Shown here: in pieces, positions 63,842 to 64,000 of the stretch
How the letters are laid out: each line of letters opens with the position of its first letter
How positions within the stretch are numbered: position 1 is the first letter of the stretch
Assembly (NCBI RefSeq): GCF_030053395.1
Contig: NZ_JASGBH010000006.1
Coordinates: 124,001 to 188,000 of the forward strand
Length of the DNA stretch: 64,000 bases
Direction: 5' to 3'
Source: Limnohabitans lacus
GTDB lineage: Bacteria; Pseudomonadota; Gammaproteobacteria; Burkholderiales; Burkholderiaceae_C
The notes under the pieces: model-generated
Databases searched by the model: none
What the model was told of the DNA's origin: nothing
Seen by the model: the letters and a program-made list of their open reading frames with translations, nothing else
Made by a program: the position numbers and the translations under genes

Positions 63842-64000
63842 TCATTGCAGTCTGGGGTCGCCAAATTCGTTGTCTGGCGGACTGTCTTCAGGCATGCGGA
63901 ACTCTTCGCTGGCCCAAGCGCCCAAGTCCACACCTTTACAGCGGGCGCTGCAAAACGGACGGTAGGGGTTGGCACTGCTGTAAAGGCTTGGGCCCGCACA
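63842..64000 (-). CDS. yacG: DNA gyrase inhibitor YacG, 3' portion
   Basis: The last 52 codons of a gene that continues past the window end. Visible are the second zinc-binding pair in [16 protein letters not shown] and the following [14 protein letters not shown], which are characteristic of the small zinc protein YacG. The first CxxC pair is mostly cut off by the boundary (the segment begins with its second Cys). YacG binds gyrase and inhibits supercoiling. Confidence 0.85.
   Translation of the reverse strand, partial: CAGPSLYSSANPYRPFCSARCKGVDLGAWASEEFRMPEDSPPDNEFGDPRLQ

Noticed and set aside
63685-63999. Minus-strand 104-codon frame at the window end
   Set aside because: The yacG frame, offset by one base, contains the zinc-finger pattern; this frame shows no family and overlaps cytochrome c4.

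Overview
The window is a stretch of bacterial chromosome, most likely from a freshwater betaproteobacterium of the Burkholderiales (Comamonadaceae-like). This placement is inferred from the gene order soxCDYZAXB, form II RubisCO with cbbQO, the cydP-cydAB-cydX-ybgE order, a DUF3149 micro-protein and overall codon use. Nearly every gene supports a sulfur-oxidising, CO2-fixing lifestyle with membrane-bound respiration. I see no transposase, integrase, phage gene or CRISPR array.

Layout. (1) 0-11 kb: periplasmic sulfide oxidation and c-type cytochromes: a DsrE-like protein, flavocytochrome c sulfide dehydrogenase (fccAB), a diheme c4, two YeeE/YedE sulfur transporters, a thioredoxin-like protein, an Fnr-class regulator, two rhodaneses, two small cytochromes, a DUF302 lipoprotein and a FadL-type porin. 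(2) 11-20 kb: an ArsR-type regulator followed by soxCDYZAXB, a SoxH-like metallo-beta-lactamase and a DUF4395 membrane protein. (3) 20-23 kb: rhodanese, thioesterase and rhodanese lipoprotein genes divergent from sulfide:quinone oxidoreductase. (4) 23-29.6 kb: cbbR divergent from cbbM-cbbQ-cbbO, a second DUF4395 gene and the stump of a second MBL hydrolase. (5) 29.6-36.6 kb: a TonB-like protein, a rhodanese, then a peroxiredoxin / persulfide dioxygenase / DUF3817 / SulP block, a methyltransferase and a hydrolase. (6) 36.6-40 kb: cytochrome bd oxidase operon on the minus strand. (7) 40-50 kb: the rest of the Calvin cycle (cbbY, rpe, fbp, prk, tkt, gph, gap, pgk, fba). (8) 50-54.5 kb: pntAB transhydrogenase, an Rrf2 regulator, DUF3149, a secreted hypothetical protein and tRNA-Arg. 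(9) 54.5-64 kb: a minus-strand operon moxR - small membrane protein - GNAT - VWA - tamA - tamB, a divergent cytochrome c4 and the 3' part of yacG.

How it fits together. Sulfide is oxidised by SQR and FccAB and thiosulfate by Sox. Zero-valent sulfur intermediates are handled by five rhodaneses, a persulfide dioxygenase and YeeE transporters. Electrons enter the quinone and cytochrome c pools and drive bd oxidase and other terminal oxidases not in this window. Energy and NADPH (PntAB) support the form II RubisCO Calvin cycle. The regulation readable here is layered. A 20-bp ATATTC-N8-NNATAT element stands before the sox regulator and three rhodanese genes. Fnr-type boxes stand before sqr, cytochrome c4 and yeeE. 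A CsoR/CstR-like operator stands before the persulfide dioxygenase block, and LysR-type sites precede both cbb clusters.

The most interesting leads are the repeated DUF4395 + MBL pairing (one copy broken), the shared sulfur regulatory element, the Fnr-like regulator lacking one cluster cysteine, and hairpins or palindromes at most sox gene junctions. No stretch longer than about 300 bases is without an assigned gene. The longest gaps (8010-8245, 31063-31259, 49892-50052) hold hairpins or operator-like repeats listed below.
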